Below, piece after piece: positions 15,634 to 23,630 of a stretch of 64,000 bases of DNA (positions within the stretch are counted from its first letter, which is position 1; every line of letters begins with the position of its first letter). Source of the DNA: Salinibacterium sp. ZJ450 (lineage in GTDB: Bacteria; Actinomycetota; Actinomycetes; Actinomycetales; Microbacteriaceae). Position numbers and translations under genes: made by a program. A model generated the notes under the pieces. That model saw only the letters and a program-made list of their open reading frames with translations, had not been told where the DNA came from and ran no database searches. The DNA lies in contig NZ_CP061771.1 in assembly GCF_011751885.2 (NCBI RefSeq), positions 558,001 to 622,000 on the forward strand, written 5' to 3'.

Positions 15634-16347
15634 GTGGCGTGGGCGGCGGGGGTTGCCGCCGATCCGCGCAGTACCGAGCAGTATGTGCATGATGCGATCA
15701 CCGAGTTGCTGCGGATCGGCACAGCCGTTGATCCGGCGAAGCCAATCCTGGGTTCCCGGGTCCCGGCGGTGCGGGTGCTGGTGACCGCCGACGCGTTGGA
15801 GAAGCGCACCGGGCACGGCCGGCTCGAGGGCGCTGATCTTCCGGTGTCGATCGAAACGATCGAGCGGATCGCCTGCACGCAGGGCACCATCCCGATCGTG
15901 TTCGATGACGACGGGCAGGTGCTGAACCTGGGACGAGAGCAGCGCCTGTTCAGCCGGAAGCAACGGATCGCCCTGGCCGCCCGCGACGGCGGCTGCATGG
16001 ACCCGGCCTGCGACCGGCCCGCCTCGTGGACCGAGGCGCACCACATCCGACATTGGGCTCGCGATCACGGTGACACCGACATCGTCGAGGGCATCCTGCT
16101 CTGCCGCTACCACCACCTGCTGGTACATAACAATCACTGGGAGATCGTCTACCGGGACGGCAGCTATTCGCTGATCCCGCCACCGGATGTCGACCCGGAA
16201 CAGACACCACGCCGGATGCGGTCCAAGAGCAGCGCCCTGCACGACCTCACCCCGACGCGGACCGGCGCCGCACGGAGGAGGAGACTGCCAAACCGGACCG
16301 CGCGACAGGATGAAGCCCGACGACTGTTGTCTCAGGAACCGCTCCTT
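15634..16347 (+). pseudogene. 5'- and 3'-truncated DUF222/HNH endonuclease gene
   Basis: From 15634 the frame encodes the C-terminal half of the common actinobacterial DUF222-HNH (13E12-type) proteins: TEQYVHDAITELLRIG, the LGREQRLFSRKQR linker, then the HNH core GGCMDPACDRPASWTEAHH, HIRHWARDHGDTDI, EGILLCRYHHLLVHNNHWEI. The 200 or so residues of DUF222 that should precede it are missing. The natural stop is also gone: the frame runs on antisense through the permease gene to 18024, which is not credible as protein. The copy is therefore a relic. The catalytic HNH residues are still readable, so decay seems recent. Confidence 0.8.
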
Positions 16348-17943
16348 CTACCGCCTCGGGTCATCAGGGCCGTCTTCGGGAGCGACCGCGGTCTCGGCGA
16401 CCGGGGTCGGCGCCTCGAAGACCTCAGCCTCCATCGCGTCGTAGCCCTCCGTCTGCGGGTCCCCATGCAGTCCGCCGCTCATCGCGTATTCCTCTTCGGG
16501 GGAGAGCACCAGTTGTTTACGCCCGTACACAGCGAACCCAACCAGGATCACCACGTACACCACCACAATCGCGATGATCGCCGGCTGGAATGTGGCGTTC
16601 AACAGGAATCCCAGAAAGATCAGCGCAGCGATCACCGCGGCGATCGCTGCCCCGGGGATGCCCCAGGGGCTGCGGTACGGGCGGTTTGCGTTCGGGAAGC
16701 GCACGCGCAGAATGATGAACGACACCATCTGCAGCAGGTAGGCGAGCACCGCTCCCCAGACGGCGATGTTCAGGACGATCGCACCCGCGACCGCTCCGAC
16801 GCCTGCCGCGTCAACCCGGCTCAGGATGTCCAGCACGACCAGCGCGATGAACCCGATGACCGCTCCGATCACCAGAGCGATCCACGGGGTGCGCCGCTTG
16901 CCGGTGAGCGAGAAGAACTTGGGGTAGTAGCCGGCGCGCGACAGCGAGTACATGTTGCGCCCGTAGGCGAACATGATGCCCTGCAACGATGCCAGCAGCC
17001 CGATCAAGGCGAACAGGGCGAGCACCGCCGCGGCCCCGTCGCCAACGATGGCCCGGAAGCCGTCGAGCAACGGTTCAAGCGACACCGCGGCGGCCTGGGC
17101 CCCGATCACGCCGGTGTTGAGAAACAGCACAAGCAGGCCGGTGACGATCAGGGTGCCCCGCGCCCAGAACCCGGCGCGAGGGATGTCCCGTACAGGGTCG
17201 TGCGATTCCTCGGCAGCCAGAGGCAACTCCTCGATGCCGAGGAAGAACCACATGGCGAACGGCAGCGCGAACAGGATCGGCAGCACGCCGTGCGGCAGGA
17301 ACGCCGACTGCCCGGGGTCTGGCTCGATGTTGAACAGACTGTCCCAGTTGAACGCGCCGGAGAACAGCGCCATCAGCGAGAAGACGACCAGGATGCCGAT
17401 GGAGATGATCGACACCACGATGGCGAACCGGAACGAGATGTGCGCGCCGGCGGCGTTCAGGAGGATGAATGCGGCGTAGAGCACCAACCACCAAATCCAC
17501 ATGTTGTCGGCGAGGGTGAAGCCCAGCAGCTCACTGGTGATGCCGTCGGCGTACTGGGCCGAGAAGAACACAATCACTGCCGTGGTCGCCACGTACTCGA
17601 TAGTCTCGGCGAGGCCCGTGACCAGGCCGCCCCACGGGCCCATCGCCGAGCGGGCGAACGAGTACGCCCCGCCGGTGTGCGGCATCGCTGCCGCCATCTC
17701 GCCGATCGAGAAGATCATGCCGTAATACATCGCGACGAGGATCGCGAACGCGATCAGCATGCCGCCGAACCCGGCGAAGTCGATGCCGAAGTTCCAGCCG
17801 GAGAAGTCGCCGGAGATGACCGCGGCCACGGCGAGTCCCCAGAGGCCCCAGATGCCCGCCGAGCGCTGCAGCTTGCGCCGCTCGAAGTACTGTTCGCCGG
17901 CGCGCTGGTATGTGACACCCGCGACCCTCTTCTGCTCTGTCAT
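16348..17943 (-). CDS. eat: APC-superfamily permease, ethanolamine permease (Eat) type
   Basis: 531 residues with about 12 membrane segments. The ATG at 17943 follows GGGAGG; an upstream in-frame start has no site. The N-terminal block (RRKLQRSAGIWGLWGLAV, then ISGDFSGWNFGID) and EMAAAMPHTGGAYSFARSA are those of ethanolamine permeases (APC family 2.A.3.5). The C-terminus is a long acidic cytoplasmic tail. It would import ethanolamine or a related amine. It diverges from a glutamine-synthetase-like ligase and its pathway genes, which supports uptake for gamma-glutamylation. The leader carries a tandem 15-nt repeat. Its 3' end meets the HNH relic. Confidence 0.82.
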   Translation of the reverse strand: MTEQKRVAGVTYQRAGEQYFERRKLQRSAGIWGLWGLAVAAVISGDFSGWNFGIDFAGFGGMLIAFAILVAMYYGMIFSIGEMAAAMPHTGGAYSFARSAMGPWGGLVTGLAETIEYVATTAVIVFFSAQYADGITSELLGFTLADNMWIWWLVLYAAFILLNAAGAHISFRFAIVVSIISIGILVVFSLMALFSGAFNWDSLFNIEPDPGQSAFLPHGVLPILFALPFAMWFFLGIEELPLAAEESHDPVRDIPRAGFWARGTLIVTGLLVLFLNTGVIGAQAAAVSLEPLLDGFRAIVGDGAAAVLALFALIGLLASLQGIMFAYGRNMYSLSRAGYYPKFFSLTGKRRTPWIALVIGAVIGFIALVVLDILSRVDAAGVGAVAGAIVLNIAVWGAVLAYLLQMVSFIILRVRFPNANRPYRSPWGIPGAAIAAVIAALIFLGFLLNATFQPAIIAIVVVYVVILVGFAVYGRKQLVLSPEEEYAMSGGLHGDPQTEGYDAMEAEVFEAPTPVAETAVAPEDGPDDPRR

Positions 17944-17957
17944 TTCGGACCTCCCGG

Positions 17958-17985
17958 ATGGAGCCAATACCTATGGAGCCAATAC
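17958..17985. repeat. Tandem direct repeat in the permease leader
   Basis: ATGGAGCCAATAC occurs at 17958-17970 and again at 17973-17985, a 15-nt period, 15 bases upstream of the permease start. It may be a duplicated protein-binding site or a small slippage duplication. Confidence 0.6.
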
Positions 17986-18044
17986 ATTCAGTGCACAGTG
18001 GCGGGCGCGTTATGCGCCAGATAATCGACAGTGTTGCGTTTATT

Positions 18045-18061
18045 GGTAGGTTCTGTCTACC
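18045..18061. promoter_or_regulatory. Candidate operator between the permease and ligase genes
   Basis: Inverted repeat GGTAG-N7-CTACC, extended to TTGGTAG / CTACCTT. It lies in the divergent gap between the permease and the ligase. The GntR regulator at the end of the operon is the natural candidate to bind it, but this is inferred. Confidence 0.4.
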
Positions 18062-18192
18062 TTTACGTGTAAATTGCCGAACACCGGGGGAATCGTCGGG
18101 AAAGGCGCGGTGATGGAATGGTCGACACCGGCACCGAGCTTGACACCACGGCCCCAACCCGCACAGCCGAAACCGGCACCAAGGAGGCGCTC

Positions 18193-19563
18193 ATGGCACC
18201 ACCTCGATCGGGCAATCTCACGCTCGATGAGCTCAGCGCACTCATCGAATCGCGCCAAATCGACACCGTGTTGGTGGCCTTCACCGACATGCAGGGGCGG
18301 CTGATCGGCAAGCGTGTCTCGGCGCGGCTGTTCAGTGAGGAAGTCGCCAGCCACGGGGCGGAGGCGTGCAATTACCTGCTCGCGGTCGATGTCGAGATGA
18401 ACACGGTCGGCGGCTACGCGATGAGCTCATGGGAGCGCGGTTACGGCGACATGGTGATGTTGCCCGACCTCGACACACTGCGACTGCTGCCCTGGCTGCC
18501 CGGCACCGCCATGGTGACCGCCGACCTGACCTGGCTCGACGGTGTCCCGGTGGTGGCCAGCCCCCGTGCAATCCTGCGAGCGCAGATCGCGCGGCTGGCT
18601 GAGCGTGACCTGGTGCCGTTCGTGGGAACCGAGTTGGAGTTCCTGGTGTTCGACGACAGCTATCGCGAGGCCTGGGCGAAGAACTACACCGCGCTTTCGC
18701 CTGCTAGTGACTACAACATCGACTACGCGGTGCTCGCCTCCACCCGCATGGAGCCACTGCTGCGCGACATCCGGCTCGCCATGGACGGCGCCGGCATGTA
18801 CGTCGAGGGGGTCAAGGGGGAGTGCAATCTCGGCCAGCAGGAGATCGCGTTCCGCTACGACCACGCCCTGGTCACCGCCGACAACCACTCGATCTACAAG
18901 AACGGGGCCAAGGAGATCGCCGACCAGCACGGCAAGGCGCTCACCTTCATGGCTAAGTTCAACGAGCGCGAGGGCAACAGCTGCCACATCCACATCAGCG
19001 TGCGCGGCACGGATGGCGCGCCCGTGCTCGCCGACGCGGACAACCGGTACGGCTTCTCGCCGATGATGGAGCACTTCATCGCCGGGCAGCTGGCCACGCT
19101 GCGGGAGTTCACCCTGCTGCTCGCCCCCAACATCAACTCGTACAAGCGGTACGTTCCCGGCAGTTTCGCGCCCACTGCGGTGGCCTGGGGCGTCGACAAC
19201 CGCACCTGTGCGCTGCGGCTGGTCGGCCGTGGTGTGGGGCTCCGCGTTGAGAACCGGGTGCCGGGCGGCGACGTGAACCAGTACCTGGCCATCGCCGCGC
19301 TGATCGCAGGCGGGCTGTATGGCATCGAGAACGAGCTGCCGCTCGAGCCGGAACTTGACGGCAACGCCTACGTGAGCGATGCCGCTCGCGTGCCATCCAC
19401 CCTGCGCGAGGCGGCCGACCTGTTCGCCGGCTCGCGCATCGCGCGAGACGCCTTCGGCGACGAAGTCGTCGAGCACTACCTGAACAACGCGCACGTTGAG
19501 CTGGCCGCGTACGAGGCCGCCGTCACCGATTGGGAGCGCATCCGTGGCTTTGAACGACTCTGA
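18193..19563 (+). CDS. Glutamine-synthetase-like gamma-glutamyl-amine ligase (GlnA4/PuuA group)
   Basis: 456 residues from the ATG at 18193, which follows AAGGAG by six bases; the frame is open to 18118 but without a ribosome site. Glutamine synthetase fold: beta-Grasp N-domain with VAFTDMQGRLIGKRV, metal-binding EFLVF, GECNLGQQE and CHIHISV, and the ammonia/ATP region NINSYKRYVPGSFAP followed by NRTCALRL. It resembles the ligases that glutamylate polyamines or ethanolamine, not biosynthetic GlnA. Divergent from the Eat-type permease and followed by hydrolase, aldehyde dehydrogenase and SDR, it most likely makes gamma-glutamylethanolamide, as described for Streptomyces GlnA4. Polyamines remain possible. 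Confidence 0.82.
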   Translation: MAPPRSGNLTLDELSALIESRQIDTVLVAFTDMQGRLIGKRVSARLFSEEVASHGAEACNYLLAVDVEMNTVGGYAMSSWERGYGDMVMLPDLDTLRLLPWLPGTAMVTADLTWLDGVPVVASPRAILRAQIARLAERDLVPFVGTELEFLVFDDSYREAWAKNYTALSPASDYNIDYAVLASTRMEPLLRDIRLAMDGAGMYVEGVKGECNLGQQEIAFRYDHALVTADNHSIYKNGAKEIADQHGKALTFMAKFNEREGNSCHIHISVRGTDGAPVLADADNRYGFSPMMEHFIAGQLATLREFTLLLAPNINSYKRYVPGSFAPTAVAWGVDNRTCALRLVGRGVGLRVENRVPGGDVNQYLAIAALIAGGLYGIENELPLEPELDGNAYVSDAARVPSTLREAADLFAGSRIARDAFGDEVVEHYLNNAHVELAAYEAAVTDWERIRGFERL

Positions 19564-20320
19564 CATCAACAACTCCGACACCCCGCGGCCGGTGATCGGC
19601 CTCACCACTTACCTGGAACAGGCATCCACCGGGGTGTGGAACGTGCCGGCATCCTTCCTGCCCAGGGTGTACTTCGAGGCGGTGAACCGCGCCGGCGGCA
19701 TCGCCGTGCTGCTGCCGCCGCAACCGGTGTCGCCCGAGATCGCACGCCAAGTGCTCGGCAGCCTCGACGGGCTGATCGTCTCCGGAGGCAAGGACATCGA
19801 CCCCGCCCGGTATGGCCAGGAACCGCATGAGAGCACCGATGCGCCGCGCCATGACCGCGACGCGTGGGAAGACGCCCTGCTGCAGGCGGCGATCGACACC
19901 GAAACGCCGTTCCTCGGCATCTGTCGCGGGCTGCAGGTGCTGAACGTCGCCCTCGGCGGCACCCTGCACCAGCACCTGCCCGATGTGATCGGCAGTAACC
20001 GCTACAACCTCGGCGGCGGGATCTTCAACGTCAACCGGGTGTCGGTCGCGCAGGAGTCTCTGCTGGCCGATGCGCTGGCCGGCGACGACAGTGTCGCCGT
20101 GAAGTCCTACCACCACCAGGCGATCGACCAGCTGGCCGACGGGCTGCGGGTTACCGCCCGATCGGACGACGGCCTGGTGCAGGCGGTCGAGCTACCCGAC
20201 GTGCCGTTCGGACTGGCGGTGCAATGGCATCCGGAGGAAGACGTGGACAGTGACATCCGCCTGTTCGAGGCGCTGGTGCAGGCGGCCGCGCAGCACGCGA
20301 CCGAAAGGGCACGAGCATGA
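19544..20320 (+). CDS. Class I glutamine-amidotransferase-like gamma-glutamyl hydrolase (PuuD-like)
   Basis: 258 residues from a GTG at 19544, overlapping the ligase 3' end by 20 bp. Peptidase C26 signature: nucleophile cysteine in FLGICRGLQVLN, catalytic histidine and glutamate in QWHPEED, and oxyanion region SGGKDIDP. The family releases the gamma-glutamyl group, so it would free glycine or a polyamine-derived acid from its glutamyl carrier as the last step. The ATGA overlap with the aldehyde dehydrogenase gene ties the steps together. Confidence 0.85.
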   Translation: MALNDSDINNSDTPRPVIGLTTYLEQASTGVWNVPASFLPRVYFEAVNRAGGIAVLLPPQPVSPEIARQVLGSLDGLIVSGGKDIDPARYGQEPHESTDAPRHDRDAWEDALLQAAIDTETPFLGICRGLQVLNVALGGTLHQHLPDVIGSNRYNLGGGIFNVNRVSVAQESLLADALAGDDSVAVKSYHHQAIDQLADGLRVTARSDDGLVQAVELPDVPFGLAVQWHPEEDVDSDIRLFEALVQAAAQHATERARA

Positions 20321-21678
20321 GCGCCACCACCCTGATCAACCCCGCGGACGAAAGCGTCATCCGGCAGGTCGAACAAACCACGGTCGAGGAGACGGATGTC
20401 GCGATCGCCCGGGCCGTGGCGGCCCAGGTCGGCTGGGCTCGCCGTTCCCCGGCGGATCGGGCCGCCGCGCTGCGGCGCTTCGCCGCGACGATCGACATGC
20501 ATATCGAGCAGCTGGCCGCGCTCGAGGTGCTGAATTCCGGGCACCCGATCGGTCAGGCCCGCTGGGAAGCCGGGCACGTGCGCGACGTGCTCACCTACTA
20601 CTCGGCCGCACCGGAACGGCTGATCGGCCAGCAGATTCCGGTTGCCGGCGGGCTGGATGTCACCTTCCTCGAGCCGCTCGGCGTGGTCGGGGTGATCGTG
20701 CCGTGGAACTTTCCGATGACGATCGCCTCGTGGGGGTTCGCGCCCGCGCTCGCCGCGGGCAACGCCGTGCTGCTGAAACCGGCAGAGTGGACCCCGCTCA
20801 CCGCCATGCGGATCGGGGAGCTGGCCGTGGAGGCCGGACTGCCCGACGGGCTGTTCCAGGTGCTGCCAGGCAAGGGGTCGGTGGTGGGCAACCGGTTCGT
20901 GACGCACCCCGCGGTGCGCAAGGTGGTGTTCACCGGGTCGACCGCGGTGGGAAAACAGGTGATGGCCGGCTGCGCGCAGCAGGTGAAACGGGTCACCCTG
21001 GAGCTCGGCGGCAAGAGCGCCAACATCGTGTTCGCCGACGCCGACCTGGAGAAGGCGGCCGCCACCGCCCCCTCCGCCGGGTTCGAGAACGCCGGGCAAG
21101 ACTGCTGCGCCCGCAGCCGCATCCTGGTCGAGCGCAGCGCCGTCGACCGCTTCATGGAGCTGCTCGAAACCGCGGTGAAGGGCGTAAAGGTGGGCACCCC
21201 CGGCGACGAGGCAACCGAGATGGGTCCGCTGATCTCCCGGGAGCACTGGCAGAAGGTGGCCTCCTACGTTCCGGATGACGCGGCGGTGGCGTTCCGCGGC
21301 AGCGCGCCGGACGGACCAGGATTCTGGTTCCCGCCCACCGTGCTGCTGCCGACCAGCCGTAGTGACCGGACGCTGCGCGAGGAGATCTTCGGCCCGGTGG
21401 TCTCCGTGGTGCCATTCGATGACGAGGTCGACGCGATCGGGCTGGCCAACGCCACCGACTTTGGGCTGAGCGGCTCGATCTTCACGCGCGACGTCGGCCG
21501 CGCCATCCGGGTGTCCCGTGCGGTTGACAGCGGCAACCTCTCGGTGAACTCGCACTCATCTGTGCGCTATTCCACCCCGTTCGGCGGGTTCAAGCAGAGC
21601 GGCCTGGGCCGGGAGCTCGGCCCCGACGCGGCGAGCGCGTTCACCGAGACCAAGAACGTGTTTATCAGCACCGACTGA
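20317..21678 (+). CDS. NAD(P)-dependent aldehyde dehydrogenase
   Basis: 453 residues. The conserved ELGGKSANIVF glutamate motif and the catalytic cysteine in GQDCCARSRI are present. Other family blocks are PWNFPMT, KPAEWTPLTA, FTGSTAVGKQ and the C-terminal TPFGGFKQSGLGRE. In this operon it most likely oxidises the gamma-glutamyl-aminoaldehyde formed from the ligated amine. The start is in a 4-base overlap with the hydrolase stop. It is somewhat shorter than the usual 475-500 residues but has all key motifs. Confidence 0.9.
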   Translation: MSATTLINPADESVIRQVEQTTVEETDVAIARAVAAQVGWARRSPADRAAALRRFAATIDMHIEQLAALEVLNSGHPIGQARWEAGHVRDVLTYYSAAPERLIGQQIPVAGGLDVTFLEPLGVVGVIVPWNFPMTIASWGFAPALAAGNAVLLKPAEWTPLTAMRIGELAVEAGLPDGLFQVLPGKGSVVGNRFVTHPAVRKVVFTGSTAVGKQVMAGCAQQVKRVTLELGGKSANIVFADADLEKAAATAPSAGFENAGQDCCARSRILVERSAVDRFMELLETAVKGVKVGTPGDEATEMGPLISREHWQKVASYVPDDAAVAFRGSAPDGPGFWFPPTVLLPTSRSDRTLREEIFGPVVSVVPFDDEVDAIGLANATDFGLSGSIFTRDVGRAIRVSRAVDSGNLSVNSHSSVRYSTPFGGFKQSGLGRELGPDAASAFTETKNVFISTD

Positions 21679-21730
21679 GCCCGCCGCACCAACCCGCAGT
21701 GTCCCAAGCCCGCCGCAGCAAAGGAGCATC

Positions 21731-22519
21731 ATGACCATCACCTCGATCGATCTCACCCAGCGGCTGGCCGGCAAGGTGGCCATCATCACCGGCGCCGGCA
21801 GCGGCATCGGTCGCGCCACCGCCCGGCGGTTCGCCGCGGAGGGCGCGACGGTGGTGATCGCCGACTTCGACGCCGCCGCGGGGCAGGCGGTGGCCGACGA
21901 GGTCGGCGGCCTGTTCGTGCAGGTCGATGTGTCGGATCAGGAGCAGGTGGATGCCGCGTTCCAGACCGTGTTCGAGTGGTACGGGTCGCTCGATATCGCC
22001 TTCAACAACGCGGGGATCTCGCCGGCGGACGACGACTCGATCGAAACCACGGAACTGCCCGCGTGGCAGAAGGTGCAAGATGTCAACCTCAAGTCGGTGT
22101 ACCTGTGCTCGCGCGCGGCGCTGCGCTACATGGTGCCGCAGCAGCGCGGCTCGATCATCAACACCGCGTCGTTCGTGGCGTTGCTCGGGTCGGCGACCAG
22201 TCAGATCTCGTACACCGCGTCGAAGGGCGGGGTGTTGGCGATGACGCGAGAACTCGGGGTGCAGTTCGCGCGGCAGGGCATCCGGGTGAATGCGCTCTGC
22301 CCCGGGCCGGTGAACACGCCGTTGCTGCAGGAGCTGTTCGCGGCGGACCCGGAACGCGCGGAGCGTCGGTTGGTGCACGTGCCCGTCGGACGCTTCGCCG
22401 AACCAGAGGAGCTGGCGGCCGCGGTGGCGTTCCTCGCCAGCGATGACGCCTCGTTCATCACCGCGTCGACGTTCACTGTCGACGGCGGCATCAGCGCGGC
22501 ATACGTCACGCCGCTGTGA
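21731..22519 (+). CDS. SDR-family oxidoreductase (FabG-like)
   Basis: 262 residues. TGAGSGIG binds NAD(P), NNAGISP is the structural motif, and S-Y-K are in NTASFVALLG and YTASKGG. The C-terminus is DGGISAAYVTPL. FabG-like SDRs cover many alcohols. In an ethanolamide pathway an alcohol dehydrogenase must oxidise the hydroxyl of gamma-glutamylethanolamide to the aldehyde; this gene is the only candidate in the cluster. This assignment is inferred from position. AAAGGAG precedes the ATG. Confidence 0.83.
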   Translation: MTITSIDLTQRLAGKVAIITGAGSGIGRATARRFAAEGATVVIADFDAAAGQAVADEVGGLFVQVDVSDQEQVDAAFQTVFEWYGSLDIAFNNAGISPADDDSIETTELPAWQKVQDVNLKSVYLCSRAALRYMVPQQRGSIINTASFVALLGSATSQISYTASKGGVLAMTRELGVQFARQGIRVNALCPGPVNTPLLQELFAADPERAERRLVHVPVGRFAEPEELAAAVAFLASDDASFITASTFTVDGGISAAYVTPL

Positions 22520-22561
22520 GACTTGCTCCAGTCAGACCCGCCCCCTGTGAGAATTGACCCT

Positions 22562-23299
22562 GTGAGCACGAACAAGATCGAGTCGCCTCCCGCCGTTGCT
22601 GACGGTCAGCTCGACGTCGTGTTGCGCCCGGTGCGGTCGGGCATCGCGTTCGAAGACACGGTGGAGCGCCTGCTGCAGCTTGTGCACCTGGGCATCGTCG
22701 CGCCGGGACAGTCGCTGCCTGCCGAGCGTGACCTCGCGCTCCGTCTCACCGTGAGCCGCGACACCGTGCGCGATGCGATCCGGGTGCTGACGGATGCCGG
22801 GTACCTCACCTCGCGTCGCGGTCGCTACGGCGGGACCTTTGTCACCGAGGCGCCAGCCGGCGCGCAGAAGCACGCTCCGCCCGTCGCGGGGGAGATCGAC
22901 GACGTGCTCGGGTTGCGCGACATCCTCGAAGTGGGAGCGGCTCATGCCGCGGCGTCCCGCCCGCTCAGCGCCGCTGACCGCGACCAGCTGACAACTCGGC
23001 TCGGGGAGAGCAGCGCGGCTCCGCACGACCAGTACCGCAGGCTCGACTCCCGGCTGCACCTGACGATCGGGGAGCTGGCCGGAATTCCCTCGCTCGTGCC
23101 CCTGCTCGCCGACAACCGGATGCTAGTGAACCTGCTGTTGGACGCGATCCCGCTGCTGGACCGCAATCTGGTGCACTCGAACAGCCAGCACGAGGCAATC
23201 GTGCTGGCGATTCTCCAGGGCGACGCGAATGCCGCAGCCGACGCCATGCGGGAGCACCTCGAGGGAACGGCCGCCCTGCTGCACGGCTTCCTCGCCTAG
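22562..23299 (+). CDS. FadR-subfamily GntR transcriptional regulator
   Basis: 245 residues from the GTG at 22562. A winged HTH (about 35-95, SLPAERDLALRLTVSRDTVR, then DAIRVLTDAGYLTSRRGRYGGTFV) is followed by an FCD domain (about 115-235, with DSRLHLTIGELAG and the HxxxH-type ligand helix near SNSQHEAI). It ends the amine operon and likely represses it, releasing DNA when an intermediate binds. The inverted repeat at 18045-18061 is the best candidate site. Confidence 0.87.
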   Translation: MSTNKIESPPAVADGQLDVVLRPVRSGIAFEDTVERLLQLVHLGIVAPGQSLPAERDLALRLTVSRDTVRDAIRVLTDAGYLTSRRGRYGGTFVTEAPAGAQKHAPPVAGEIDDVLGLRDILEVGAAHAAASRPLSAADRDQLTTRLGESSAAPHDQYRRLDSRLHLTIGELAGIPSLVPLLADNRMLVNLLLDAIPLLDRNLVHSNSQHEAIVLAILQGDANAAADAMREHLEGTAALLHGFLA

Positions 23300-23527
23300 C
23301 GCGTAAACGCCGATCAGCACGGCCACGCGCCGGTTAAAGATGGTTTATACAGGAAAGGCTGGATGCCGCCTGATACGTTCGTCGATGGTCTCACGACCCA
23401 CTCGACAGGACGCGCGTGTTGCCTAACCCAGCAATGGGGGCGCATTCGTACGGTGCGACAGTGACGGATACGGTCCCGATGACCGTGTCGGCCCAGGTCT
23501 CGATCGGCTCGACCAGCGCGTAAACGC
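23298..23527. repeat. Direct repeat pair AGCGCGTAAACGC
   Basis: The 13-mer AGCGCGTAAACGC occurs at 23298-23310, just at the gntR stop, and at 23515-23527, upstream of opuAA. Its core GCGTnnACGC is self-complementary apart from the two centre bases. It might be an operator pair for the osmoprotectant operon; this is untested. Confidence 0.35.
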
Positions 23528-23591
23528 TACGAACCGACTCGACCACGGCCATCCGCTGTCTACCCGTCCACAACGACACACGCGCGGTCAT
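23391..23591 (-). CDS. Possible small protein of unknown function, divergent from opuAA
   Basis: 66 codons from ATG 23591 to TGA at 23391. The translation reads plausibly: VSLWTGRQRMAVVESV, then YALVEPIETWADTVIG and TVSVTVAPYECAPIAGLG, with mixed hydrophobic and polar residues and acceptable codon use. There is no clear ribosome-binding site and no family I recognise. It fills most of the otherwise empty 330-bp gap before opuAA. The gap may instead be purely regulatory. Confidence 0.25.
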   Translation of the reverse strand: MTARVSLWTGRQRMAVVESVRSVYALVEPIETWADTVIGTVSVTVAPYECAPIAGLGNTRVLSSGS

Positions 23592-23630
23592 GCCGCAACC
23601 CGTCGAGACCGCGCGCGTTGGAGCACCGCT

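Noticed and set aside
16348-18024. Continuation of the HNH frame through the permease region as a 796-residue protein
   Set aside because: The extension is antisense to a clear 12-helix permease and has the low-complexity Arg/Asp/Glu/Gln composition of a shadow frame.
18427-19608. 393-codon minus-strand frame opposite the ligase gene
   Set aside because: No motif; it is the antisense shadow of the glutamine-synthetase-like gene.
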